A stretch of 33,590 nt of DNA from Bacillota bacterium (GCA_023411395.1 JAEYOV010000044.1:1-33590), one strand, 5' to 3'; positions 7,550 through 15,644 are shown, counted from the stretch's first letter. Notes: generated by a model from the sequence alone, not told the origin. Program-made: numbers and translations.

Positions 7550-8355
7550 TGATTAGGCATAAAGCCCTCAAAGATTTGCAGATCATAGTTCTGTGCTGCT
7601 TTTGCATGCTCCTTCGGGGTGCGCACCGTCCAGGCAACCCAAAGGGGCCGGAACAGACGGCGCAGCAAAAAAATGCTGGCGTTCCTGTCGCAGCGGATGT
7701 CATAGGCAATGAAATCCGGCCTGGAAAGCGCATTGACCAGCAGGTACCTCAAAACCGCCTGCTGGTAAGCCGGCGTCTCATGGGTGATATATCCGGAAGC
7801 AAGCTGCCCCCGTATCACTTGCGGCGCATTTTTTTTGAACCAGCGCATGGCCAGCGGATGAAAGGATTCCACACAATAGGGGCCGCTATACCCAGACAGC
7901 AGGGCATTTGCTTCCTTGGCTGTCCGGTATGCATCTGCGTAATGCTTGATTTCCACAATCAGCGGCACACGGCCATTCAAAAGCTCCAGCACCTTGGAAA
8001 AAAGAGGGATGCGCTCATCCGTATCAAGAAGCACGTATTTCTGGGCTTCCTCATAGGAAAGCTCCGACAAGCATACATCCGCGCCGCACATGCGGGTCAA
8101 AGTCTTGTCATGAAACACCACCAACTGCCCGTCTTTCGTAAGCTGCACATCCAGCTCCATGCCGCAGCCTGCCTCCACCGCCCGTGCGAACGCCGCCAGG
8201 GAGTTTTCCGGCACGCCGTTTTTGTTGTCAAAAAGCCCACGGTGGGCATACAGGAATCCCCGCAGGGCGGAAACATCCTTCCCGTGCCTGCCGGGGGCGA
8301 TCAAAAACAAGTATAGTGCGGCAAGGAAGAGGAGAACGGCCAACATCCAAACCAT
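7546..8355 (-). CDS. Membrane-anchored glycerophosphodiester phosphodiesterase
   Basis: Hydrolyses glycerophosphodiesters to an alcohol and glycerol-3-phosphate. The 269-residue protein begins with one hydrophobic segment (residues 3-20) and then a GDPD TIM barrel: HRG with His38 and Arg39, PEN at 49-51, ELD (Glu67, Asp69) for the metal, and VVFHD with His82. Later strands IVEIK and AYDIRCDR are also visible. The anchor puts the catalytic domain in the membrane or outside it. GGAGG lies 7 bases before the ATG, and the gene starts only 2 bases after the MFS stop (TGACCATG), so the two are cotranscribed and probably coupled. The 3' end carries the -35 box of the greA promoter. Confidence 0.9.
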   Translation of the reverse strand: MVWMLAVLLFLAALYLFLIAPGRHGKDVSALRGFLYAHRGLFDNKNGVPENSLAAFARAVEAGCGMELDVQLTKDGQLVVFHDKTLTRMCGADVCLSELSYEEAQKYVLLDTDERIPLFSKVLELLNGRVPLIVEIKHYADAYRTAKEANALLSGYSGPYCVESFHPLAMRWFKKNAPQVIRGQLASGYITHETPAYQQAVLRYLLVNALSRPDFIAYDIRCDRNASIFLLRRLFRPLWVAWTVRTPKEHAKAAQNYDLQIFEGFMPNH

Positions 8356-8357
8356 GG

Positions 8358-9662
8358 TCAGTCCTCCGTTCGGAAGGCTTCCAGCTTGCTTTGCGGCTTT
8401 TCGGGCCTGCTGTCGCCATGTTTTGTGAGGCTGATGGTGATAAAAGCAAGTGCCACCATCACCGCCGCGTAGGGGAACAATGTCCAGTAGCCCACATACT
8501 GCAAAAGGAAGCCGGACAGGATGGGGGTAACGATCTGGGCAGCCATGGAGAAGGTGTAGTAATACCCCGTATACTTGCCCACGCTGGTGCCGCGGCTAAG
8601 CTCCACCACCATGGGGTAGCTGTTGACATTGATGAAGGCCCAGGCGCAGCCCACCAGCGCGAACATCACATACAGCGCGGGCGTGAAGGCCGAGAACAAA
8701 AGGCCGGAAAAAATGCACAGGGACAGGAGGATGATGCCGAACTGGATCATACGCTTGCGGCCGAACCTGGCGGAAAGAATGCCCACCGGCAGGTAGAAGG
8801 CGATGGCGCCGACCGTGGCTACCATCATGCATGCGGAGGCTGCGGCGACATCCATATTCCACATTTCCTGGGCATACTTTGTAAAGGCGGTGGTCACGGC
8901 ATTATAGCCCATGAACCACAAAAACACCGAGATCAAAATGAGAAGCAGGCTTCTGAACAGTTCCGGGGGCAGCTTTTCGGTTCCGCTTTCCGTGAGCTGC
9001 GCGGCCTGTTCCGTCTTGGGGTCCACGCCGTAGTGGATATCCTCCATCTGCTTTACCAGCTTGCGCTCCCGCACGGTCAGCGCAAGCGCCGCCACCGCAA
9101 TGACCATGAACACGGCCACCGCCATGAAGACGTTGCCATAGTCCACCCGGAAGCTGCCCTCCGCCGGCTTTTTCACAAGCATCTGGATAGCCGCCAGCGT
9201 AAATACGCCGCCCAGAGCCCCCATCAGGTTGATGACGGCGTTGCCCTTGGAACGAAGCGGCTTGGGTGTCACATCCGGCATCAGCGCCACGGCGGGCGAA
9301 CGGTATACGCCCATGGCGATGAGCAGCACGCCCAGCCCCACATAAAACATTGTTGCGTTCCCCGCATTGGCCGCGCCGGGCAATTGCAGCATCATCATTG
9401 CCGCCGCCGCCGTGCCGGCCAGGATAAAGGGCATGCGCCTGCCGGTTTTGATGCCGCAGCGGTCCGATAGCAGGCCGAACAGTGGCAGCAGGAACAGCGC
9501 CAGAATATTATCCAGCGCCATGATGAACCCGGCAAAGCCGTCCTCCAGTGCGAAGTCGTTTTTCAGGATCAAAGGTATGACGTTATCGTATAATTGCCAG
9601 AACGCGGAAATCGACATGAATGCCAGGCCCACCAGCAACGTCCGCTTCACATTCAGCTTCAT
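8358..9662 (-). CDS. MFS transporter, sugar-transporter-like (GPH/SLC45 type)
   Basis: A 434-residue protein with 12 predicted membrane segments. The loop GLLSDRCGIKTGRRMPFIL between segments 2 and 3 is the MFS signature in the form seen in glycoside-pentoside-hexuronide/SLC45 sugar carriers, and a second copy-like loop (SARFGRKRMIQFG) follows segment 8. A central cytoplasmic loop of about 40 residues (RERKLVKQMEDIHYGVDPKTE...) separates the halves. The substrate cannot be read. It has its own promoter and is followed at 2 bases by the phosphodiesterase, which suggests a joint role such as uptake of a product or substrate of that enzyme, though this is inference. GGAGGG is 6 bases before the ATG. 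Confidence 0.88.
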   Translation of the reverse strand: MKLNVKRTLLVGLAFMSISAFWQLYDNVIPLILKNDFALEDGFAGFIMALDNILALFLLPLFGLLSDRCGIKTGRRMPFILAGTAAAAMMMLQLPGAANAGNATMFYVGLGVLLIAMGVYRSPAVALMPDVTPKPLRSKGNAVINLMGALGGVFTLAAIQMLVKKPAEGSFRVDYGNVFMAVAVFMVIAVAALALTVRERKLVKQMEDIHYGVDPKTEQAAQLTESGTEKLPPELFRSLLLILISVFLWFMGYNAVTTAFTKYAQEMWNMDVAAASACMMVATVGAIAFYLPVGILSARFGRKRMIQFGIILLSLCIFSGLLFSAFTPALYVMFALVGCAWAFINVNSYPMVVELSRGTSVGKYTGYYYTFSMAAQIVTPILSGFLLQYVGYWTLFPYAAVMVALAFITISLTKHGDSRPEKPQSKLEAFRTED

Positions 9663-9690
9663 AAGCGCCCTCCGTATCTTTCTTGGAAAA

Positions 9691-9719
9691 ATTATACCTT
9701 TTTACATATATAAATGCAA
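9691..9719 (-). promoter_or_regulatory. Promoter of the MFS-phosphodiesterase operon
   Basis: Minus-strand TTGCAT (9719-9714), 17-base spacer, TATAAT (9696-9691). It is divergent from the asparaginase promoter. Confidence 0.7.
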
Positions 9720-9741
9720 TGAGGAAAGTGTTTGAGGGGCC

Positions 9742-9769
9742 TTTTCATTTGTGAGGAATGTGCTATACT
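9742..9769 (+). promoter_or_regulatory. Extended -10 promoter of the asparaginase gene
   Basis: TGCTATACT (9761-9769) is an extended -10 element; the best -35 is the poor TTTTCA (9742-9747) at 16 bases. The start would be near 9776, about 22 bases before the gene. Confidence 0.55.
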
Positions 9770-9798
9770 TCTTACCAGACGCTTGAGGGAGGATTCCC

Positions 9799-10770
9799 AT
9801 GAAGACCATTGCGCTGCTCGCCACCGGCGGAACCATTGCCAGCGCCCCTACCAAGGACGGGCTCGTGCCCGCACTGACCGGGGCGGAGCTTGTACGCCTA
9901 TCCGGCGCTGAAACGATTTGCCGTGTGATCAGCCGGGATGTGTTCGCGCTGGATTCCAGCAACATTCAGCCGGAGGAGTGGCGGATCCTGGCGGGCGCCG
10001 CCCGGGAAGCGCTTAACACCTGCGACGGCGCGGTAGTCACCCACGGCACCGATACCATGGCCTATTCCGCCGCGGCGCTTTCCTATATGCTTTGCGGGCA
10101 TGAAAAGCCCGTTGTGTTCACCGGGGCGCAATTGCCCATCACCCATCCGCTGTCCGACGCCATCCCCAACATGCACTGCGCCTTTGCGGCGGCCATCGCC
10201 GGCGTGCCCGGCACGTATGTGGCGTTTCATCAAAAGATCATATCCGGCACAAGGGCGGTGAAGACGCGCACCACCAGCTTCGACGCCTTTGACAGCGTCA
10301 ACGCGCCGCTTGCGGGCTTTGTGGACGGGGATGGGGTGCATTTCACCAATCCCCAGCAGTTTGCAGAAGCCTACCGCTTCCGGGATGAGATCGATCCCAG
10401 GGTGTTTCTGCTAAAGCTCATGCCCGGCACCATGCCGGATGTGTTCGACTGGATCGTTTCCGCCGGCTACAAGGGCGTCGTGATCGAGGCCTTTGGCCTG
10501 GGCGGGCTGCACTACATCCGCCGGAATCTTGTGGATAAGCTGCGCATGCTGGCGGACATGGGCCTGTACGCGCTGGTAGTGACGCAATGCCTGTATGAAA
10601 AAGCCGACTTCACGGTCTATGAGGTCGGCAGCCGCATTCTATCCAGCCATGTGTTCTCGGGAAGGGATATGACGACGGAAGCCGCCGTTACCAAGCTCAT
10701 GTGGGCGCTGGGGCAGGGAGAGCCGGAAAAGTATCTGAATCAGTGCCTGTGCGGTGAAAGCTGCGGGTGA
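9799..10770 (+). CDS. L-asparaginase, type I-like
   Basis: Converts L-asparagine to aspartate and ammonia. The 323-residue protein has both catalytic signatures: TGGTIAS at residues 9-15 with nucleophile Thr12, and THGTDTM at 81-87 with the second Thr and Asp85. There is no signal peptide, so it should be cytoplasmic, as for type I (AnsA) enzymes. GGGAGG is 6 bases before the ATG. A glutaminase/asparaginase or a Glu-tRNA amidotransferase GatD-like role is less likely because no partner gene is present. The Nudix gene follows 40 bases later on the same strand with no promoter seen between them. Confidence 0.93.
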   Translation: MKTIALLATGGTIASAPTKDGLVPALTGAELVRLSGAETICRVISRDVFALDSSNIQPEEWRILAGAAREALNTCDGAVVTHGTDTMAYSAAALSYMLCGHEKPVVFTGAQLPITHPLSDAIPNMHCAFAAAIAGVPGTYVAFHQKIISGTRAVKTRTTSFDAFDSVNAPLAGFVDGDGVHFTNPQQFAEAYRFRDEIDPRVFLLKLMPGTMPDVFDWIVSAGYKGVVIEAFGLGGLHYIRRNLVDKLRMLADMGLYALVVTQCLYEKADFTVYEVGSRILSSHVFSGRDMTTEAAVTKLMWALGQGEPEKYLNQCLCGESCG

Positions 10771-10810
10771 GTGATAGATTGTGCCTGATCAAACCAAAGA
10801 GAGGTTCACC

Positions 10811-11299
10811 ATGAACGGTAAATTGAGAAATATGGCGTCTGTGTATATCCTCTGCAAGGACAGCATATTGATGCTCTACCGAATAGGTTCAAAGGTTGTC
10901 GCTCCGTCATGGTGTGGCATCGGGGGTCATTTTGAATGCAATGAGTTGAATGACGCAAGGGCTTGCATGCTCCGTGAGTTAAATGAAGAAATGCGCTTAA
11001 TGGAAAGTGACCTCAAAAACGTCGAACTTCGGTATATCACCTTAAGGCTCAAGAATGGGGAAGTCAGGCAAAACTATTATTTCTTTGCTGATTTAAAAGA
11101 AAACATTGCCGTTTCACTTGCATGCGACGAGGGCAAACCGGAATGGATTCCTATTAAAAAGCTGGAAGGGTTGGAAATGCCCTTCACCTCCAAGTATGTA
11201 CTGGAACATTACCTGAAGATTGGCCGGTTCACAAACCGTTTATATGGCGGAAACGCCGTTGAGGACGGCGTATTGTTTGCGGAACTGAACGAATTTTGA
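10811..11299 (+). CDS. Nudix hydrolase
   Basis: A 162-residue Nudix-fold protein. The Nudix box is recognisable in GGHFECNELNDARACMLREL followed by NEE, but there are 9 residues between the first Glu and the REL instead of the usual 7, a variant spacing. Substrate is unknown; family members cleave nucleoside diphosphates linked to another group. I chose ATG 10811, with GAGAGG 7 bases upstream, over the in-frame ATG at 10781, which has no binding site. Its coding sequence is visibly more AT-rich than its neighbours (many AAA, TTA, AAT, TAT codons), suggesting later acquisition. Confidence 0.85.
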   Translation: MNGKLRNMASVYILCKDSILMLYRIGSKVVAPSWCGIGGHFECNELNDARACMLRELNEEMRLMESDLKNVELRYITLRLKNGEVRQNYYFFADLKENIAVSLACDEGKPEWIPIKKLEGLEMPFTSKYVLEHYLKIGRFTNRLYGGNAVEDGVLFAELNEF

Positions 11300-11301
11300 T
11301 C

Positions 11302-11331
11302 AAAAAACCGGGAAGGCATGCGCCATCCCGG
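11302..11331 (-). terminator. Intrinsic terminator downstream of glyS
   Basis: Stem CCGGGA/TCCCGG with an inner GGC-ATGC-GCC hairpin; on the minus strand six T follow directly. It lies about 170 bases after the glyS stop, beyond a repeat element, and abuts the Nudix stop on the other strand, which could also use the hairpin. Confidence 0.75.
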
Positions 11332-11354
11332 TCAAGAGACTGTCGCTCATAACG

Positions 11355-11436
11355 CTGTCATCCTGAGGAGCGCAGCGACGAAGGATCTCGCCTTATCCGG
11401 GCGGGATAAGATCCTTCGCGCAGCGAGGGATGACAG
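11355..11436. repeat. Interspersed long-hairpin repeat, family R2, copy A
   Basis: An 82-base inverted repeat. The arms read CTGTCATCCTGAGGAGCGCA going in and its near-complement (TGCGCGAAGGATCT side) coming out; the centre is CTTATCC-GGGC-GGGATAAG. A second, diverged copy lies at 15486-15565. The 'GTCATCCTGAG...GAAGGATCT' type of repeat is widespread in bacterial genomes. It lies between the glyS stop and its terminator. Confidence 0.85.
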
Positions 11437-11500
11437 TGCGCGAAGGTGGACTCGTTTTCAGAGTTCATGCTCATCGATGCGTTAAAATGTTGATTGAGTA

Positions 11501-12889
11501 TCAAAATACCAGCCTTTTCTCGATATACGCTCTCAAATCACCAATCGCCACCCTGTCCTGCGTCATGGTGTCCCTGTCCCTCACGGTCACGGTGTTGTTC
11601 TCCAGCGTATCAAAATCCACGGTAATGCACATGGGGGTGCCGATTTCATCCTGGCGGCGGTAGCGTTTGCCGATGGAGCCGGTCTCATCATAATCCACCA
11701 TAAAGTACTTGCTCAGTTCCTGCTGGACCTCTGTTGCCAGGCCGCCCAGCTTGTTCTTTTGCAGCGGCAGCACTGCGGCTTTATAAGGCGCCAGCGCCGG
11801 ATGCAGGTGCAGCACAACGCGCATGTCGCCGCCCTCCAGCTCCTGTTCCTCATAGGCGTCGCACAAAAAGGCCAGCGCTGCCCGGTCGGCGCCCAGCGCG
11901 GGCTCCACCACGTAGGGGATGTACCGCTCGTTGGTAACGGGGTCGATATACTCCATATTTTCGCCGCTGACGCCCTGATGGGCTTTCAGATCAAAGTCCG
12001 TGCGGTCGGCAATGCCCCACAGTTCGCCCCAGCCAAAGGGGAACAAAAACTCAAAGTCGGTGGTGGCCTTCGAATAATGGGACAATTCTTCAGGCTTGTG
12101 GTCGCGAAGCCGCAGGCTCGCCTGCTTCATGCCCAAAGACAGCAGCCAGTCACGGCAAAAGCCGCGCCAATACTGGAACCATTCCAGGTCCTCGCCGGGC
12201 TTGCAGAAGAATTCCATTTCCATCTGCTCAAACTCCCGGGTGCGGAAGGTGAAGTTGCCCGGCGTGATTTCATTGCGGAAGGATTTGCCCACCTGGGCCA
12301 CGCCCATGGGCAGCTTGCGCCGGGTGGTGCGCACGATATTCTTGAAGTTGACAAAGATGCCCTGGGCCGTTTCCGGCCGCAGGTAAATTTCGTTTGCGGA
12401 ATCCTCCGTCACGCCCTGGAAGGTTTTGAACATCATATTGAACTTGCGGATGCCCGTAAAATCATGCTTGCCGCAGGTGGGGCATGGGATTTTATTTTCT
12501 GCAATATAGGCTTCCAGCTTTTCGTTGCCCCAGCCGTCCGCCTGCAATTCCTCCCCTTTGGAGACCGCATAATCCTCAATCAGCTTATCCGCGCGAAAGC
12601 GTGCCTTGCAGGCCTTGCAATCCATTAAAGGATCGTTGAAGTTTCCCACATGGCCGGAAGCCACCCAGACGCTGCGGTTCATCAAAATGGCGCTGTCCAG
12701 GCCAACATTGGTCTTGCTTTCCTGAACAAATTTCCGCCACCAGGCACGCTTTACGTTATTCTTGAATTCCACGCCCAAGGGGCCGTAATCCCAGGTGTTG
12801 GCCAAACCGCCGTAAATTTCGGACCCGGCAAAAATAAAGCCCCTGCCTTTGCACAGGGCTACCAGCTTATCCATGGTCAGCGCCGCCAT
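11501..12889 (-). CDS. glyQS: Glycyl-tRNA synthetase, single-chain (alpha2, GlyQS) type
   Basis: Charges tRNA-Gly. The 462-residue protein is the dimeric class II type, not the separate glyQ/glyS alpha2-beta2 type. Seen are the N-terminal FAGSEIYGGLANTWDYGP block, two CxxC zinc-like pairs (CKAC, CPTC), motif 2 (FRNEITPGNFTFRTREFEQ), VVEPALGADR of motif 3 and the C-terminal anticodon-binding domain (LAPYKAAVLPL). The upstream in-frame ATG at 12925 lies inside the promoter -10 box; ATG 12889 has GGAGGAG 6 bases before it and is preferred. It is monocistronic between its own promoter and terminator. Confidence 0.96.
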   Translation of the reverse strand: MAALTMDKLVALCKGRGFIFAGSEIYGGLANTWDYGPLGVEFKNNVKRAWWRKFVQESKTNVGLDSAILMNRSVWVASGHVGNFNDPLMDCKACKARFRADKLIEDYAVSKGEELQADGWGNEKLEAYIAENKIPCPTCGKHDFTGIRKFNMMFKTFQGVTEDSANEIYLRPETAQGIFVNFKNIVRTTRRKLPMGVAQVGKSFRNEITPGNFTFRTREFEQMEMEFFCKPGEDLEWFQYWRGFCRDWLLSLGMKQASLRLRDHKPEELSHYSKATTDFEFLFPFGWGELWGIADRTDFDLKAHQGVSGENMEYIDPVTNERYIPYVVEPALGADRAALAFLCDAYEEQELEGGDMRVVLHLHPALAPYKAAVLPLQKNKLGGLATEVQQELSKYFMVDYDETGSIGKRYRRQDEIGTPMCITVDFDTLENNTVTVRDRDTMTQDRVAIGDLRAYIEKRLVF

Positions 12890-12924
12890 AATGATCTCCT
12901 CCGCTATTCCAGTTTTACCGTACA

Positions 12925-12953
12925 ATCATAATAGGGAGCCGCCGATTTGTCAA
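12925..12953 (-). promoter_or_regulatory. Promoter of glyQS
   Basis: Minus-strand TTGACA (12953-12948), 17 bases, TATGAT (12930-12925). The start near 12918 leaves a leader of about 28 bases, too short to hold a T-box. Confidence 0.85.
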
Positions 12954-13022
12954 GAAATGCCGGGGAGTTATCGCCAATCGCAATTTACAATAAAACTACA
13001 TGTAGACAGCCCCCGAAGGTTT

Positions 13023-13049
13023 CCAAAGGGCGACCGGAAAGCCCTTTGG
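13023..13049 (-). repeat. Palindrome related to repeat R1, after the EamA gene
   Basis: CCAAAGGGC and GCCCTTTGG pair perfectly around 9 bases; outer GCGACC/GGTCGC can pair alternatively. It shares the CCAAAGGG/CCCTTTGG core with the R1 copies at 15368, 19507 and 19640 and may act as a terminator for the EamA gene, though no T-run follows. Confidence 0.55.
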
Positions 13050-13121
13050 TCGCGTCCTCAGGCGCGATATCCTTCTCTGTATTTTTGCTTGTTCAGGATG
13101 CAGATCATGCACGCAAATCTT

Positions 13122-14030
13122 TTATTGATTTGTATTCAAAGGTTGCTTCTTTGCAAACAATCCCCGGAGTTTATCAATGGCTGTCATGGCGGAGCCAGCC
13201 ACAATCAACCCGCAAGCTGCCAACAGCCCCCAACTGAAAGCAGCCCGCCCGAACAGCACCAACAGCACGCTGGACAAAAGCGGCGCTACATACGAAAGCG
13301 TGCCCAGCAGCTTGATATTGCCCTTTTTCATGCCATGGTCCCAGGCGAAGAACGCCAAGCCAACCGGCCCCAATCCCAGCAGCGCTACGGGAATCCATTG
13401 ATCACCAGATACGGCCACAGTCCTTTCAAACAGCAAATGGCAGACAAACGATAAAAGCGCCGTGATGCCGCAAAAAGCCCCAATGAGCATGGTCGGTGCG
13501 CCGTTTAATTTTCTTGAGACCACGGAGTACACAGACCAGATCACGGCGCACAAAAAGGCAAGGATATAGCCCAACATATATTCCTGTTTTATCGCAAAGC
13601 CACCCCGCAAAAGCAGCACGGCAACGCCCGCAAAGCCGAGGGCAACGCCTAAAAGGTGGAACCAGCGCAGCCTTTCCCCCGGTAAAAAGGATGAAAACAA
13701 TACGATCAGTATGGGCCACAGATAGGCAATCAGGCTGGCCTCAATGGAAGGGGCGCTCTGCATGGCCATAAAATAAATGGCATGATACCCAAACAAGCCG
13801 AAGATGCCGTTGAGCCATACCGACGGAGGCTGCCTGAGAATGGAAAAATCACTGCCGCTTTTCAAAAAAGCCGCCGCACCCACAAGGAATGCTATAAAGA
13901 ACGTCATGGCAGTCAGTTGAAACGGAGGAATATTGCCACTCAAAGAGGTCAAGAGCGCCAGTATGCCCCATAACAGAATTGCGGTAAACCCTATCAGCGT
14001 GGCCCGTTTCCCCTTTTGCCCATCCTCCAT
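13122..14030 (-). CDS. EamA/DMT-family exporter, YddG-like
   Basis: A 302-residue protein with 10 predicted membrane segments in two EamA halves (about residues 10-140 and 155-290). The start ATLIGFTAILLWG and the segment IEASLIAYLWPILIVLF resemble YddG, the aromatic amino acid exporter, more than other DMT carriers. The substrate is inferred at most as an amino acid or metabolite going out. The ATG has GAACGGGGG about 7 bases upstream, an unusual but usable binding site. It is transcribed from its own promoter (14082-14109), back to back with that of the LysE-family gene. Confidence 0.88.
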   Translation of the reverse strand: MEDGQKGKRATLIGFTAILLWGILALLTSLSGNIPPFQLTAMTFFIAFLVGAAAFLKSGSDFSILRQPPSVWLNGIFGLFGYHAIYFMAMQSAPSIEASLIAYLWPILIVLFSSFLPGERLRWFHLLGVALGFAGVAVLLLRGGFAIKQEYMLGYILAFLCAVIWSVYSVVSRKLNGAPTMLIGAFCGITALLSFVCHLLFERTVAVSGDQWIPVALLGLGPVGLAFFAWDHGMKKGNIKLLGTLSYVAPLLSSVLLVLFGRAAFSWGLLAACGLIVAGSAMTAIDKLRGLFAKKQPLNTNQ

Positions 14031-14081
14031 GCGATTTCCCCCGTTCCTGCATGCTTTTTCCGCCCAGCCTTCATTTTTCCT

Positions 14082-14109
14082 ATTGTACGGCTTTCCCGGG
14101 CATTGTCAA
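14082..14109 (-). promoter_or_regulatory. Promoter of the EamA gene
   Basis: Minus-strand TTGACA (14109-14104), 16 bases, TACAAT (14087-14082). Confidence 0.75.
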
Positions 14110-14126
14110 GCAGAAAGGCAATCCGT

Positions 14127-14155
14127 TTGACATTAAGGCATCCGCGTGCTATCAT
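14127..14155 (+). promoter_or_regulatory. Promoter of the LysE-family gene
   Basis: TTGACA (14127-14132), 17 bases, TATCAT (14150-14155) with an extended -10 TG (14147-14148). Its -35 box is 17 bases from that of the divergent EamA promoter. Confidence 0.8.
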
Positions 14156-14208
14156 GGAAAAAATTTATAGCGCAGAATCATTTGTAGTTTTGCAGGAAGG
14201 AAGATTGT

Positions 14209-14841
14209 ATGATTCCGCTGTTCTTGTCCGCCCTTACGGTAGGCTTTTCCGGCGCGATGATGCCGGGCTCGCTGCTCACCTATACCATCCGGCAATCCCT
14301 TACATCCGGGCCCAAATCGGGGTTCATCATCATTCTGGGACACGCTCTTTTGGAATTGGCATTGATCGTATGCATCTTTCTGGGCTTGGATATGCTGCTC
14401 AAATCCGACATCGCACAGATTGTGATCGGCATCCTGGGCGGGCTTTTGCTATGCTATATGGGCATTGACATGATCCTTCAGGCGGCAAGAAAAAAGATCA
14501 CCGTCCAAATGGATTCCGGCAAGGACAGCGCAAAGGGCATGCTCCTATCCGGCGTGGTGATCACCGCGGCCAATCCGTATTTTCTGTTGTGGTGGGCGGT
14601 GATCGGCCTGGGCTTTTTGCTGGAGGCCTACCGCAACTTCGCTTACCTGGGTGTCGCCATCTACTTTTTCGGCCATATTCTTGCCGATTTTCTTTGGTAC
14701 GGGTTCATTTCCACCGTGGTGGGCAATACCCGCAAATTCATCAAAGAAAAGCCCTACCGCATCGCAATCATGCTGTTGGGCGGCTTGCTGGTCTTCTTCG
14801 GGGGCAGGTTTTTTGTAAACGCCATCGGCGCGTTACTGTAA
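14209..14841 (+). CDS. LysE/RhtB-family amino acid exporter
   Basis: A 210-residue inner-membrane protein with six predicted membrane segments. The N-terminal segment carries the family's GxxPG element (GAMMPGSLLTYTIRQSL), and the middle has SGVVITAANPYFLLWW, matching the conserved 'NPK/NPY ... F' region of LysE carriers. Such proteins export basic or neutral amino acids by proton exchange; the substrate here is unknown. GGAAGGAAG lies 6 bases before the ATG. It is convergent with nrdG, their stops only 7 bases apart, with no terminator visible between them. Confidence 0.92.
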   Translation: MIPLFLSALTVGFSGAMMPGSLLTYTIRQSLTSGPKSGFIIILGHALLELALIVCIFLGLDMLLKSDIAQIVIGILGGLLLCYMGIDMILQAARKKITVQMDSGKDSAKGMLLSGVVITAANPYFLLWWAVIGLGFLLEAYRNFAYLGVAIYFFGHILADFLWYGFISTVVGNTRKFIKEKPYRIAIMLLGGLLVFFGGRFFVNAIGALL

Positions 14842-14848
14842 TACCCGC

Positions 14849-15355
14849 TCACCACTTCTTATCCTGCCACAACACGGCCCCGCCCGCCGCCAGCGACTTT
14901 TTCACATCAATGAGCCGCTGGTTGCGGCTGCCGCGGAACTTTATTTCCAGCGTCCTTTCTTCCAACAAAAACCGCCCGTCCACCAGCACATCCGTTTCCG
15001 CAAGCAGCTCTTTCCAGCCGGGATGATTGCCCTGTCCGGCAAGAAGCTGCTCATACGTGTAGCCTGTGTATGTCCACACGTTCAAGCCTTTCTCATGGGC
15101 CGCCTTTGCGATCCTGGCACAATCCTCCGCCTGAAAGAATGGCTCGCCGCCGGTGAGGGTTACCCCGTCCAGCAAGGGATTCTTGTCAAGCCGGGCGGTG
15201 ATGTCCTCCGCCGCCATCTCGCTGCCGCCCAGGGGATCGTGGCTTGACGGGTTATGACAGCCGGGGCACTTATGAGGGCAGCCTTGGGTAAACACGGAGA
15301 ACCGTATCCCCGGCCCATCCACGATGGAGTCGTTCGTAAGTCCAGCAATACGCAT
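14849..15355 (-). CDS. nrdG: Anaerobic ribonucleotide reductase activase (radical SAM)
   Basis: NrdG uses S-adenosylmethionine and a 4Fe-4S cluster to make the glycyl radical on NrdD. The 168-residue protein has the cluster motif CxxxCxxC at Cys26, Cys30 and Cys33 (GCPHKCPGCHN), the GPGIR start of the fold, and TLTGGEPF, the SAM-binding GGE motif. I chose ATG 15355, preceded by GAGAGGAG, over an in-frame ATG at 15397 that lies in repeat DNA. It lies 341 bases downstream of nrdD on the same strand, but the gap is largely filled by three repeat elements; I find no convincing promoter in it, so cotranscription with nrdD is likely but unproven. Confidence 0.95.
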   Translation of the reverse strand: MRIAGLTNDSIVDGPGIRFSVFTQGCPHKCPGCHNPSSHDPLGGSEMAAEDITARLDKNPLLDGVTLTGGEPFFQAEDCARIAKAAHEKGLNVWTYTGYTYEQLLAGQGNHPGWKELLAETDVLVDGRFLLEERTLEIKFRGSRNQRLIDVKKSLAAGGAVLWQDKKW

Positions 15356-15367
15356 AAAAGCTCCTCT

Positions 15368-15421
15368 CCGGGGGCTCCGCCCCCGGACCCCTGCCAAAGG
15401 GATATATCCCTTTGGAATCCC
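15368..15421 (+). repeat. Interspersed repeat R1, copy A
   Basis: Two hairpins in tandem: CCGGGGGC-TCC-GCCCCCGG (15368-15386), then a perfect palindrome CCAAAGGGAT.../ATCCCTTTGG (15394-15415), ending GGAATCCC. The same order of elements recurs at 19507-19561 and inverted at 19640-19700. It ends 12 bases before the nrdG start, abutting its ribosome binding site. Confidence 0.85.
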
Positions 15422-15485
15422 TATTCTTTTTTGTCATTAATGCATCTATAAGCAAGCGCTATGAGAGGAAATCCAGCCTCGCAGA

Positions 15486-15565
15486 CTGTCATCCCGAACG
15501 AAGTGAAGGATCTTGTTTTCCATGCCACGCCAAGATCCTTCGTCACTGCATTCCTCAAGATGACA
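15486..15565. repeat. Interspersed long-hairpin repeat R2, copy B
   Basis: Left arm CTGTCATCCCGAACGAAG...GAAGGATCTT and right arm AAGATCCTTCGTCACTGCAT...GATGACA form an imperfect 80-base inverted repeat, a diverged copy of 11355-11436. Confidence 0.8.
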
Positions 15566-15644
15566 CGACACTCGCTGATTGAAAGGAAATATGCTGCAAA
15601 CGGCAGCCCTTATCCTATCCCAAAATAAAGTTTTCAAAGGGGGC

